Positions 7,438 to 15,188 of a stretch of DNA of 31,100 nt are shown here, piece after piece. The notes under the pieces are model-generated. The model was not told where the DNA came from. It did not search any database and worked only from the letters and a program-made list of their open reading frames with translations. The position numbers were made by a program, and so were the translations under genes. The stretch is from assembly GCA_022704885.1 (NCBI GenBank), contig JAKJFO010000030.1, positions 1 through 31,100 on the forward strand. Direction: 5' to 3'. The DNA comes from Candidatus Rifleibacteriota bacterium (GTDB lineage: Bacteria > Riflebacteria > Ozemobacteria > Ozemobacterales > Ozemobacteraceae). Position 1 is the stretch's first letter, and every line of letters begins with the position of its first letter.

Positions 7438-7800
7438 TCAGGCCTCCATAGGCTCTTTGACTTTGTTGTGTCTGTGCTGGCGGTTGATGATTCTGGAACG
7501 GTTTTTAATGTTTTCGGCGACTTCTCTGCCGATGCAGTTGAGAAATGCTGGCAGACACTGCATGCGCAGGCGGTAAAACACCATCAGGCCACGCTTTTCG
7601 ACCTCGACCAGACCGGCATTCTTGAGCACTGCAAGGTGCTTGGAAATCGTCGAAAAATCAGCCTTGATCGCTTCGACGAACTTGCACACACACTGTTCGC
7701 CGCGGGCGAGTTCTTCGATGATGTAAAGGCGGGTAGGGTGGGCGAGGGCTTTGAGTATCTCGGTCTTGGCTTCGATCAGCACTTTCTGTTCGTCGTTCAT
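7438..7800 (-). CDS. arsR: ArsR family repressor of the leftward operon
   Basis: This 120-aa winged-helix repressor is distinct in sequence from the first ArsR. GEQCVCKF (Cys37, Cys39) is the metalloid-sensing pair at the start of the DNA-binding region, followed by the helix ADFSTISKHLAVLK (47-60) and the wing (KRGLMVFYRL). Two more cysteines, Cys82 and Cys89 (MQCLPAFLNCI), lie on the dimerisation helix and could complete a different binding site, as seen in repressors selective for trivalent organoarsenicals; that selectivity is only a suggestion. It is the first gene of the leftward operon and faces a perfect 15-bp inverted repeat 17 bases before its start, so autoregulation is very likely. 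Confidence 0.93.
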   Translation of the reverse strand: MNDEQKVLIEAKTEILKALAHPTRLYIIEELARGEQCVCKFVEAIKADFSTISKHLAVLKNAGLVEVEKRGLMVFYRLRMQCLPAFLNCIGREVAENIKNRSRIINRQHRHNKVKEPMEA

Positions 7801-7817
7801 TGCATGCCTCGATTTTG

Positions 7818-7851
7818 ATTACTTGGTTATTTGGTAAAATAACCAAGTAAT
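7818..7851. promoter_or_regulatory. Perfect 15-bp inverted repeat, probable ArsR operator
   Basis: Arms ATTACTTGGTTATTT (7818-7832) and AAATAACCAAGTAAT (7837-7851) are exact reverse complements around GGTA. The repeat covers the -10 element and ten bases of the spacer of the leftward promoter. It is not found elsewhere in the window, including in front of the other arsR, so the two repressors probably have separate targets. Confidence 0.85.
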
Positions 7852-7864
7852 GCCGGATTGTCAA
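7836..7864 (-). promoter_or_regulatory. Promoter of the leftward arsenic operon
   Basis: On the minus strand, a perfect -35 TTGACA (7864-7859), a 17-base spacer and -10 TATTTT (7841-7836) precede the arsR start by about 36 bases. The operator palindrome overlies the -10. Confidence 0.8.
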
Positions 7865-7918
7865 ATAGTGCTTTGTAATCTGCGACATCTAAAGCGCGAG
7901 ATAAACCGTGGGAGCGGA

Positions 7919-9133
7919 TTATTTTGTATCTGACTGCAATATGAGGAATTCGTCGGGCGTACAAAACCGCATTTTTGTAATGATCGGGTAGTGTTCATAT
8001 TTGTAGTCATTGGGCCTGAGCGGCGGTGGAGTGATACAATGCCTGTCAGCCGGCACGCGATCGATAATCTCTGAATCATTTGAGACGGGTTTTATTGTCT
8101 CAGGTTTTTCGGTGTCCAGGCCCGGACTGTTGAAATCATCAGACCCATCGTAAATTTGCCGCCTATCTGGCATTTTCAGGTTTACCGCATATGCGACCCA
8201 TCCGCCCGGAATGTTGAAAACTATAATCTCGGCCTTTTCGAATGCATATTCGGGCTCCATGTCGCTGTCTTGCTTGGGCTGAGAAAGGCTCTGTATCTGG
8301 TCAGGCCTTTGCGGAGATACTTTTGGCTGATAACGAAATCTGCAGACAGGCCGAAGTTTGTCTGCATCAGTTATGGAGAATCCGGTCAAAGAAAGGATTT
8401 CATCAACTTTTAAAGGTTTTTCAGGGTGATAGCTGTCTAAATATTGTTGCAGCTGTGGAATCTCATTGTCTTTGAGGGGATCGGCAAATACTTCAAGAGA
8501 TATGGTTTGCTCGGGAATACTGTCAAAGTTTTCTGGAGAAAATGGCTTTAAACTCAGAACAACAGAATGTTCTGGCTTCGCGGTAAAATAAAGTGACTTT
8601 GCGTCAGAGTTCGACTGGCAGCTGATCGGAAACTGATGCCTGGTAAGATAACTGAAAAGCAGCTTGAATTCAGTTATGTATACATGCTCGAATTCAGGCT
8701 TTCTGGGTGGAGGGAGTGGTGCTTTCGGTTCTGATATCTCAGATCTTGTCGGGGGCGGGCTGGTCATGAACAACCCGGTGATGTCGGACAGTTCGATATA
8801 AGACAGCGCCAGAATGACGTTCAGCATAAGTACAACAGATGCCTGCCCGAAGTATTTTTTTGCCTTGATATGATATTGCGGATCAGTTATCTTACCTCTC
8901 TTAATCTGGCGAAGCCTGAAACCATAGTAGAGCCAGATCAGTATCATCGGGAAAAAGAGATGCACCAGCAGCAGGCAGCAGACTGCAAAGGCATCTCCGG
9001 CCAATGATCCGTCACTGCTGTTCAGGATTGTCTGTAATGTCAGCCGTATTCGCTCGACGAAGGCGTTCAGGGCTTTGCCAAGAAATGTTTCGTCATGCAC
9101 ATAGTAGATGAGCCATTCTTTTAGTGTTTGCAT
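7919..9133 (-). CDS. Uncharacterised two-helix membrane protein
   Basis: I do not recognise this 404-aa protein. Visible features: an N-terminal amphipathic region; a hydrophobic helix (about residues 49-72, with CCLLLVHLFFPMILIWLYY); a short basic loop (RLRQIKRGK); and a second helix (about 96-115). A proline-rich linker (SPPPTRSEISEPKAPLPPP) follows, then a soluble domain of some 260 residues. With two helices this domain should be on the same side as the N-terminus. The start at 9133 is preferred to the adjacent ATG at 9136 because AAGGGG is then 5 bases away rather than 2. It has its own promoter and no obvious partner; its stop is 118 bases upstream of the arsR start. Confidence 0.7.
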   Translation of the reverse strand: MQTLKEWLIYYVHDETFLGKALNAFVERIRLTLQTILNSSDGSLAGDAFAVCCLLLVHLFFPMILIWLYYGFRLRQIKRGKITDPQYHIKAKKYFGQASVVLMLNVILALSYIELSDITGLFMTSPPPTRSEISEPKAPLPPPRKPEFEHVYITEFKLLFSYLTRHQFPISCQSNSDAKSLYFTAKPEHSVVLSLKPFSPENFDSIPEQTISLEVFADPLKDNEIPQLQQYLDSYHPEKPLKVDEILSLTGFSITDADKLRPVCRFRYQPKVSPQRPDQIQSLSQPKQDSDMEPEYAFEKAEIIVFNIPGGWVAYAVNLKMPDRRQIYDGSDDFNSPGLDTEKPETIKPVSNDSEIIDRVPADRHCITPPPLRPNDYKYEHYPIITKMRFCTPDEFLILQSDTK

Positions 9134-9190
9134 CATAGCCCCTTAATTGTCTGATTCATGGCGACAGCCGGAAATTTTTCTGCCTGACCG

Positions 9191-9199
9191 ATTATAACA
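9191..9199 (-). promoter_or_regulatory. Extended -10 promoter of the two-helix membrane protein gene
   Basis: On the minus strand TGTTATAAT gives a consensus -10 (TATAAT, 9196-9191) with the TGn extension. No good -35 is seen, as is common for extended -10 promoters. Confidence 0.6.
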
Positions 9200-9280
9200 C
9201 ACTCCCATAGGTGTCTGAGTATTCTGAACAGGAGCCGTTTTTCTTATGGCGCGCAGAAACTGCGCTCAGACTTTGTGCAG

Positions 9281-9320
9281 AAAAGCAACAGCGGGCAGTC
9301 GTTGAGACTGCCCGCTGTTG
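9281..9320 (-). terminator. Intrinsic terminator of the frameshifted lipoprotein gene
   Basis: A perfect 15-bp stem (9286-9300 with 9306-9320) with a 5-base loop lies 13 bases after the stop. In the leftward direction it runs into CTTTTC. Confidence 0.85.
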
Positions 9321-9332
9321 AGGTGTATGCTG

Positions 9333-11223
9333 TCAATTCACCGGGTCAGAATGAAATTCGACAAAGGTAAATCCTGGTGCTTCAGGCTGATTAAATGTCG
9401 GCTCTGCGAGAGGTTCAGAGAGAAATTTGAGAACGCAGATGCCGGTGGCGCCGACGTATTTGCTGAGATCCTGGTCGTTGGCGAAGATGTAGGCCTGATA
9501 TTGGTTTGCCCAGCCGCCAAAACTTGTGGTATCAGGATTTTCAACTTCTTTGAGGGCGTACTCATAAGTTACGCCGTTGCGCAATTTTGGTGTTTCAAGC
9601 TTGATGAGAGTCCCATAAAGCTTCTGGTAGCGCTCCAGAATCGGTTCTGTCGGTTCCGGACCTTCCCAGCCGGGTTCGGTGCCGGGGTTGTAACCGGGGT
9701 CGAAACCGAAAACTGCCGGATCCATTGGCTCGGCAAGCAGCACTGCCAGAGCTTCGACAAATTTGCTGCGGGCGTCGCCAGTTGGTGGTTCGGCAGCAAA
9801 TGTCAGGCGGTCAAAGTTGTCATTTATTCTACCCATCAGGTTGCTCAGCAGCAATTTGTGCATATTGGCAATCTGCGCCGGATCTTCGGTCTGTATCATC
9901 ATTTTGCGAAGGTTGGCCGCGAAAGCTTCGTCTTTGCCAGGATATGGGAGTATCCAGACGCTGTTGTCCTCGAAGTCAATTGGCGGCTGGTTATAAATCG
10001 GGCCGAAGTCTTCGGGTCTCGGCATAAGTTCGAAAAGGAGCGGCGGCGAATCTTCGCTCTTTTCGAGAAGGCCGAGATTTTTAAAGACGATGAATCTGGC
10101 TTTTTCGAAGATCAGAATCGCTGGATCGACATACATGAAACCATCGAGGCTTTCGGGCCTTTGCATCTGCACCACCTCATACATGCGCGTGAGTGCAATG
10201 TCAAAGGCCTCAATCAACTCCACTATGTCGGCGTAAGCTGCCAGAGTTTTCAGAGCCTGCGCAAGCAGTTCCATGCGGTTGCGTGCTTCGACTGCCAGTC
10301 CCATGCCTTTGAAATCATCGATGAAATCTGGAGGTAGACTCATACCAGCAGTCTGGTCGCTGATGCCCTGTACGAGTTGCAGGTTGATGTCTTCAAATGC
10401 TTTCAGCGCGTCAGCCGGCAGTCCTAGAGACTGTGCGCGGTTGCGTATCATCTGCTCGTAGCGTTCGCGCATTTCGGCGGGAGTGACCATTTCCGGGTAT
10501 TTTGCCGTGAATTCTCTTATGTCGCGGGCCGCTTCGAAGGCGAATTCTCGCAGTTGCTCTAGCTTGTTGGCTACTTCGCCGCCAAAAGAGGTTGCCAGTG
10601 TTTGGATTTTGGCTTCTTTGGCGACAAATTCGCCGGCCAGAGTTTGCAGATCGGCCTCAGAAAGACCAAAGATTACTTTTGGTGGAAACATCGACATAAG
10701 ATCGCCGATGCTTACATCGGGATTTCCCTTGATTGCTGCTTCTTTGACGAAACGGGCCATACCTTTGTCAAATGGCGTAATCGGCGGAGCATTAACTTTT
10801 TTGTCGCCGGGGTTCATCGGCACGACACCCTCTATTATCTGCCCGTTATCCAGAGCGGCTTTGAGAATGAAGTTGCGACGACTGCTGGCAATCGCATCGT
10901 AGTCAAAGTTGAATTCATAGCTGGCACTGTTGCCGGTTACCTGCGCGATTACTCCCTGCTTGAGGGGCACTTCCAGACCGCCGGTGGTCAGGTAATACAG
11001 GCTGATGCTGGCCTGTGTGGGCGCGACAACTGCTCTGAGAGAGCCGGTGTCGGTTGGGTCAGTCAGCAGCAGCGAACCACTGAGAGTTGTGGTGCCGGCT
11101 GTCGGTGCCGGCTGTCGGTGCCGGCAGCAGACCGCTGCCACTTCCTCCGCCGCCTCCGCAGCCAGTCGAAAATACAAGCGCCAGGCCGATAAAGAGCATG
11201 AAGAAATTGCGTTTAAGATCCAT
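9333..11223 (-). pseudogene. Large lipoprotein gene, frameshifted at a 13-bp tandem repeat
   Basis: The reading frame that starts at ATG 11223, with GGAGG 4 bases upstream, encodes a lipoprotein signal: basic MDLKRN, a hydrophobic core, then FSTGC and a Gly/Ser-rich stretch. It stops at 11059. The rest of the protein is read in the next frame from about 11125 to 9333. The switch falls within tandem copies of a 13-base unit (11091-11125). Deleting one copy joins both parts into 625 aa. The remainder has an N-terminal beta-rich domain (about 50-130 of the joined protein), then a long, mostly helical acidic part with no motif I recognise. It could be a disabled gene, a switchable surface lipoprotein or a sequencing error. 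The protein would sit on the outer membrane if expressed. Confidence 0.8.
11091..11125. repeat. 13-bp tandem repeat, 2.7 copies
   Basis: The unit GGTGCCGGCTGTC occurs at 11091-11103 and 11104-11116, with a 9-base partial copy at 11117-11125. One copy fewer, or two more, would put the lipoprotein leader in frame with the downstream coding sequence. The repeat encodes a Pro-Ala-Gly-Thr linker just after the lipidation site, where length changes are harmless. Confidence 0.92.
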
Positions 11224-11408
11224 AATGCCTCCGGTAAAACTGTGTTCTCAATTTCAGCGGTCAGATTCTATCACAGTTAATTCAACAAGTACAGCCCCCG
11301 GCATTTTATTCATCGATTCTCGATCAAAATTGCAGAAACCACAGACTATAGTGATTTCCGCAGATATATTGTGAGGCATTGCAGCATGGGATGCCAGAGA
11401 GGAAAGAT

Positions 11409-12032
11409 TTATGCGCTGGTTACGCTGATTTCGCCTGTTTCTTTGTCGATACTAATCTTGAACCGGTATGAACGCTCGTTTTTCTCATTGGTGTAATAAA
11501 CGTGAACTCCGTCGAATGAGGCTGAGAATGATTTGTCTGAATCTTCTTCATGCCGCAGAGTCAAGGTGGCTTCTATGTGGTGGTATGTTTGTATCAGCTG
11601 CGAATCAATAAGAAATGATACGAGAAATCCCGGGTCTGCATAGAGCCTTGAATCGAGAACTTTGCCGACGATAAACTTTTCTCCGGCGCGTAAAGCCGTA
11701 ACATCGGGGCGCGCCAGCGGGCTGAAAAAAGCCTGATTGGCGACTATACGCTGATTCTTGCGGTCATCTGCCAGTAGAACCTTGCCGTCGAAGGTGTAGC
11801 TGGCCAGGCTCGCAATTCGCGCATATTCGTCGGTCAGTTCGCCGGCAGAAATCTGCTTGCCTGCCTGTTCCTGCTCGTAACTTTTCGTATAATCACCCCA
11901 TGGATTATCTGATCGATAAACCAGATATTGTCTGCGACAGTATTCTCTCATGATTTCGCCTCCCGCTGTTATTTTTGATGAAAGCAACATCAGTATTGAA
12001 ACGGCAATCAGTACGCAAGTCATTCGGTTCAC
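11409..12032 (-). CDS. Uncharacterised secreted protein
   Basis: This 207-aa protein has an N-terminal signal peptide (residues 1-23, hydrophobic core VLIAVSILMLL, ending ITAGG) and no further membrane helix. The rest is polar with many predicted beta-strands and no motif I recognise. It starts with GTG at 12032, supported by GGGAGG 7 bases upstream; an ATG three codons later lacks that spacing. The two cysteines are Cys6, in the signal, and Cys32, so no disulfide is likely. The upstream region has a small dyad at 12049-12064 and is shared with the divergent small secreted peptide gene. The downstream gap holds only a weak 5-bp hairpin. Its location suggests a periplasmic or surface role. Confidence 0.7.
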   Translation of the reverse strand: MNRMTCVLIAVSILMLLSSKITAGGEIMREYCRRQYLVYRSDNPWGDYTKSYEQEQAGKQISAGELTDEYARIASLASYTFDGKVLLADDRKNQRIVANQAFFSPLARPDVTALRAGEKFIVGKVLDSRLYADPGFLVSFLIDSQLIQTYHHIEATLTLRHEEDSDKSFSASFDGVHVYYTNEKNERSYRFKISIDKETGEISVTSA

Positions 12033-12048
12033 AGCATTCCTCCCGATA

Positions 12049-12064
12049 ATTTGTCAGAACAAAT
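12049..12064. promoter_or_regulatory. Small dyad upstream of the secreted protein gene
   Basis: ATTTGT and ACAAAT flank CAGA in the divergent gap 12033-12207. This could be an operator, but the arms are only 6 bp and AT-rich. The rest of the gap shows no convincing pair of promoter boxes. Confidence 0.25.
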
Positions 12065-12198
12065 CAGCTGAGCCATTTGAGCTTCTATTTTTTATAGATA
12101 CAGATTTTAGATTATTGTTATCCAGGTAAATGAGTCAATCACATTTCGTTCATACAGTTGCAGACTCTGGTATACTTGGTCAAACTATCTTATTTATC

Positions 12199-12206
12199 GG
12201 GGGGGG
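12199..12206. repeat. Run of eight G before the small secreted peptide start
   Basis: Eight consecutive G end one base before ATG 12208 and take the place of a normal Shine-Dalgarno. Length changes by slippage would alter the ribosome-binding region, or the frame if translation starts at ATG 12130. Confidence 0.8.
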
Positions 12207-12207
12207 C

Positions 12208-12489
12208 ATGAAAGAGAGAAATTTTTCTGCTTTGTTGGCTGTCTTGGCCTTGTTTTACGGCGTGACGCCTGCTATCACTGCTGATACAGAGATCTCGGCA
12301 ACGGCAATTGCGCCGACTCTGCGTCAGCAATCCGACGACGATTTCGACGGCGGTCTTATTGAAAAAACAGAAGATGCTGGTGGCAGACCTTCTGGCTACA
12401 ATTGTTATGAATATGGTAAAAGCGTAGAGATTTCGCAGGAGGCTTTCTCGACGATACCAGACGAAGAATTATCGGCTGAAGCGGGTTAA
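12208..12489 (+). CDS. Small secreted peptide of unknown function
   Basis: This 93-aa open frame begins with a good signal peptide (residues 1-25, core LLAVLALFYGV, ending AITA) and continues as an acidic, probably unstructured chain (QQSDDDFDGG, EKTEDAGG) with one cysteine in YNCYEY. The ATG at 12208 is chosen because the signal peptide starts there. ATG 12130 is in frame and would add 26 residues through the G-run; an AGG lies 4 bases before it. No family is recognised. The signal peptide and the length of the open frame support a real gene; expression is not shown. Confidence 0.5.
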   Translation: MKERNFSALLAVLALFYGVTPAITADTEISATAIAPTLRQQSDDDFDGGLIEKTEDAGGRPSGYNCYEYGKSVEISQEAFSTIPDEELSAEAG

Positions 12490-12561
12490 AATAAAACTGT
12501 TTCACTGACCGCTGTTGCAGATTTTGCAGCTGCAGCAAAGATTCGGCGTCTGTATCTACAA

Positions 12562-15180
12562 TTACAGGCCTTTCAGCTCAAATCCGAGCTGAAAGGTGGC
12601 TCCTGCGGTCAGGTATGGCAGGTAGCACAACACCTTTGAACTCTTATATTCAACAATTTCATCGGGTTGTTGCGTAAAGGCAACTGGATTGACATTGTTT
12701 GGCAAAACGATGAGAAAAGCCTGGTGTCGGCACGCCGGTTGTGGCAGATGTGGCAATACAAATTTTCGTCTGGATTTTTCTTCGATCAGCCACGAGTCGG
12801 AAAGGCGGCAGCAGATGTAGCTGCTGTGTCCGGTGTTCCATGGTTCAGCGAAGGTTATTGAGACGATGCCGCCGCTGATTTTTCCCTGAGTCTGGTAGAA
12901 AGCAGAGGTAAGAATGTTACCGTGCTGATCGACAAAAGGTGACTTCGGAGTTTCTGGCAGCCATAGCTGTGTGTAGAGTTCTTCACCTTCATGCAGGTTG
13001 AAATTGCTGAAGATTGCCTGATGCTTGATGCTTCCGTCTTTCTGCACAACCAGAACCGATGTGCAGCCATAGTTTCCGATCGTGTAAGCACGCACGTCGA
13101 GCGTATCTATGCAGATTTTCTGGGCATAAAGTCGGGCAGTTGCAAACCATTCCCGCCTGCCGAGTTCTTCGGCGATGCCGGGCATAGCATCTTTCTCTAT
13201 ATGATCTGCAAGCTCCAGGTTGGTCATGAAGGCGATTTCGGGCTTGAGCTTGCGGGCCTGGGTGATGAATCGTTCGGCTGATTCGGGCTTTTCAAGGACT
13301 TCTGAGAGACGATAGAGGGAGTAATAACCCATGGCGCGCAAGCCTTCGTCGCCGGGCGTACCAACCGCGCGGCGCATGGTGTCGAAAGCCTCCTGATATC
13401 TTTCCATAACCGAGAGAATGCGGCCGTAATAGAACTGCAGCAGCATGTTGTTCGGGTCTTTTTCGAGCGACTGTCTGGTTTCGCCGGCCGCCTCTTCGAA
13501 GCGGCCGCTTAGAAGCTGCGCCTGTATTACCTTGAGGCGCAGGTTGTGATAGTCTGGGTATTTCTCGATGCGTTCGCGCAACACCTCGATCGCACTGTCG
13601 AAATCCATGACCGAAAAATAACATTCACTCTGGGCTACTGCGACAATGTTGTTCTTGCGGGAAAAGCGGGCGAGTTCATTGCCGACTTCGATGGCTTCGT
13701 TGTAGTTGCCGAGAGTTTCGAGGCAGAAGAACAGTGCAAAGTGAAAATCCTGGTCGTCACTGTAGATCTGACGAAGGCGAATCGACTGTTTGCGACCTTC
13801 TTCGTAGTCGCGCAGCAAAAATATCGAGCGGGTCAGCAGAAATTTTCCTGAAGCCTTTTCGTCGCTGCGACTGATCAGCTCTGCTGAAGTATCGATCAGC
13901 GTTTTGATCTCGGCGCGTTCGCCGATGGTGTTCAGTGCAAAACAGGCGAGAAAAAGCGTGTCGGCATTGCCGGGGTCGAGCTCAAATGCCTGTCTGAGGT
14001 CTTCAATTGCTTCAATAACGGCAAAACTTACGAAGAATTTTTTGCGGGCACTGTCGAGAAACCTGAGTGCAACCGATTTTGGTGACTCATTTTCAACAGG
14101 TGTAGTGGCTGGCTGTGCTGTACGGGGCGGTTGCGGGCTGGTGTTTTCTGTGGGAGTTTCGCTGAAAAACCAGCCTTTGAGGATTTCTTTAAAACCAGAA
14201 AACCAGGTCGGCGCAGAATAATGCTCCTGCAGCGCTTCAGCCAGTTCGTCGGAACTGGCAAATCGCTGTGCCGGTTCGGTTTTAAGGCATTTCATAATCA
14301 AAGCCGAAAATCCTTCCGAAACATGGGCGTTAAGCTCTTTTGGCGGAGTGATATCACCGCGGCTGATGGCCGAAACGATTGCTGCCGGGTCTTCGGCCGT
14401 TATCGGGTGGCGCAGACAGACGAGTTCATACATGACGATGCCCAGGCTGTAAATGTCGGTGAGTGTAGTAATCTGCGCACGATTGCCCATTAGCTGCTCT
14501 GGGGCGGCGTAAGAGAGGGTTCCCATGAACTGGTCTGGCCGCGTCAGTTCGCTGTCACCGCTTTTTTTAACCAGACCGAAGTCGATCAGCTTGAGCGTGG
14601 TGTCATTGTTTATCAGCAGATTCGATGCCTTGATGTCACGATGTATGACCTGCTGCCGATGGGCCGTCGCCAGTGCCGATGCCGCCGATGTCATCAGTTT
14701 GCGCACACGGGCCGGGTAATTCGGGTCGTTAACCGGATTGGTCAGGTGATCCTGCAGAAAATAAGGCGTACCTGGTGCGGCTTCGCGGATGTAGCCTGAC
14801 AGTCGCAGGTCGCTGATTGAATGCTCTGAATTGTGAATGTAGCGGCAGCGCGTGATAAAGTCGCGGATCGACCAGCCTTCTACCAGTTCCATGATAAAAA
14901 ACGGCTGTTCGTTGTATTCGCCATAACTGTATATCTTTACGATACCCGGGTGGTCGAGGCGGGCGATCGCCGAGGCCTCGCGCAGAAAGCGGGTGCGGCC
15001 GATGCGGTTGTCGGTTGCCTGATGCATGATTTTGATAGCAACATGGCGGTTGAGGCTTTCGTCGAAGGCCTTGTATACTGAACCCATGCCGCCGGCGCCA
15101 ATTTCACCGATGATACGGCAGCCGTTGATTATCGTGCCGGGTGCAGGTGCCTGGCCGATAAGTGGATTCTGGCTGCTCAT
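12562..15180 (-). CDS. Ser/Thr protein kinase with TPR repeats
   Basis: This is an 872-aa Hanks-type kinase. The catalytic domain spans about residues 20-330: glycine loop GAGGMG (28-33), Lys50, Glu68, catalytic HRDIKASN (180-187, Asp182 and Asn187), DFG (200-202) and APE (226-228) are all intact, so it should be active. An extra segment of about 45 residues (109-155) lies between helices D and E. A Pro/Thr linker precedes a TPR-like helical region (about 370-650), and a C-terminal domain of some 220 residues has no recognised motif. No membrane helix is seen, unlike PknB-type receptors, so the kinase is cytoplasmic and probably senses through its TPRs or C-terminal domain. It is the last gene of a three-gene leftward operon, 8 bases after the phosphatase gene. 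Confidence 0.9.
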   Translation of the reverse strand: MSSQNPLIGQAPAPGTIINGCRIIGEIGAGGMGSVYKAFDESLNRHVAIKIMHQATDNRIGRTRFLREASAIARLDHPGIVKIYSYGEYNEQPFFIMELVEGWSIRDFITRCRYIHNSEHSISDLRLSGYIREAAPGTPYFLQDHLTNPVNDPNYPARVRKLMTSAASALATAHRQQVIHRDIKASNLLINNDTTLKLIDFGLVKKSGDSELTRPDQFMGTLSYAAPEQLMGNRAQITTLTDIYSLGIVMYELVCLRHPITAEDPAAIVSAISRGDITPPKELNAHVSEGFSALIMKCLKTEPAQRFASSDELAEALQEHYSAPTWFSGFKEILKGWFFSETPTENTSPQPPRTAQPATTPVENESPKSVALRFLDSARKKFFVSFAVIEAIEDLRQAFELDPGNADTLFLACFALNTIGERAEIKTLIDTSAELISRSDEKASGKFLLTRSIFLLRDYEEGRKQSIRLRQIYSDDQDFHFALFFCLETLGNYNEAIEVGNELARFSRKNNIVAVAQSECYFSVMDFDSAIEVLRERIEKYPDYHNLRLKVIQAQLLSGRFEEAAGETRQSLEKDPNNMLLQFYYGRILSVMERYQEAFDTMRRAVGTPGDEGLRAMGYYSLYRLSEVLEKPESAERFITQARKLKPEIAFMTNLELADHIEKDAMPGIAEELGRREWFATARLYAQKICIDTLDVRAYTIGNYGCTSVLVVQKDGSIKHQAIFSNFNLHEGEELYTQLWLPETPKSPFVDQHGNILTSAFYQTQGKISGGIVSITFAEPWNTGHSSYICCRLSDSWLIEEKSRRKFVLPHLPQPACRHQAFLIVLPNNVNPVAFTQQPDEIVEYKSSKVLCYLPYLTAGATFQLGFELKGL

Positions 15181-15188
15181 GATTTATA

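Noticed and set aside
9318..10337. A 339-codon open frame on the plus strand opposite the lipoprotein gene
   Set aside because: It lies wholly antisense to a long coding frame, starts inside that gene's terminator region and has an irregular Cys/Phe-rich composition typical of shadow frames.
12569..12596. An 11-bp inverted repeat (CCTTTCAGCTC / GAGCTGAAAGG) as a terminator of the kinase gene
   Set aside because: It lies inside the last codons of the kinase and has no T-run on either side.
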